A DNA stretch of 64,000 nucleotides, from NCBI RefSeq assembly GCF_002127325.2, contig NC_035433.2, positions 15,612,611-15,676,610 on the forward strand, given 5' to 3'. Below are positions 63,878-64,000 of the stretch, piece after piece. Position numbers and translations under genes: made by a program. The notes beneath the pieces were generated by a model. It was not told where the DNA came from. It did not search any database and worked only from the letters and a program-made list of their open reading frames with translations. The first letter of the stretch is position 1, and each line of letters starts with the position of its first letter. This stretch comes from Helianthus annuus (lineage: Eukaryota; Streptophyta; Magnoliopsida; Asterales; Asteraceae).

Positions 63878-64000
63878 TGTCGCAACCCCGGTCCCCTACA
63901 AACCCGGGAACGGGCGGCCGCGGCCAGTTTTGGTGGTATCTTGTGTTTATTCATTGTGGCAGCGGAATTTACATCAGGACCGTAGTTAGGAAATATTTTA
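63878..64000 (-). repeat. GypF 5' LTR, inner end
   Basis: Plus strand TGTCGCAACCCCGG onward, G+C-rich at first. It continues off window. Confidence 0.65.

Larger units (their letters stand above)
61925..64000 (-). mobile_element. GypF: LTR retrotransposon, 5' part
   Basis: Minus strand: LTR end (from 63878 rightward, TGTCGCAACCCC in plus), primer-type site, leader, gag-like frames (63724-62880), an AT-rich gap and a second coding piece (62047-61925). TekE interrupts it. The gag type differs from the Tek family. I take it to be a Ty3/gypsy element but cannot name the clade. Confidence 0.6.

Overview
The window looks like plant nuclear DNA built entirely from nested transposable elements. I found no host gene. 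Long terminal repeat (LTR) retrotransposons with initiator-Met tRNA primer sites, Sirevirus-type copia elements with an extra 3' ORF, a plant L1-type LINE and an Au-like SINE all indicate a flowering plant with a repeat-rich genome. The element families remind me of Asteraceae, but that is inference.

Nesting, outermost first. GypF (minus strand, right edge, LTR from 63878) is interrupted near 61925 by TekE, a minus-strand Ty3/gypsy chromovirus-like element. TekE gag is interrupted at 57170 by SirB, a minus-strand Sirevirus-like copia element. SirB is interrupted twice. One insertion is element D (38876-52012, plus strand, target duplication ATAAT), a gag-only gypsy derivative that contains a 5'-truncated LINE. 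The other is TekB (plus strand, ending at 38678). TekB is itself hit three times: TekA appears to sit in its 5' LTR (window start to 6758); TekC sits in its integrase (11831-21476, target duplication GATAA, essentially intact); SirA, a Sirevirus with an envelope-like ORF, sits in its 3' LTR (22844-36398, minus strand). A SINE lies in the TekE LTR and a MITE-like segment in GypF.

How the parts work together. The Tek elements encode a Gag-protease-RT-RNase H-integrase polyprotein ending in a chromodomain-like tail. Their gag is split by a phase-1 intron of 83-97 nt seen in TekB, TekC and TekE. Five LTR families also carry a possible LTR-internal intron (GTGAGT donor, CAG acceptor). Inside it lie arrays of short hairpins whose arms change together between units. 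Element D has an even denser run of perfect inverted repeats. A 19-nt hairpin sits 17-18 nt upstream of every gypsy 3' LTR in the window. These cis-acting structures are the most novel content.

Limits. Homology calls come from motif recognition only. Introns, hairpins and ages are read by eye. Most coding regions except TekC gag-pol, D gag and the LINE ORF carry stops or frameshifts.
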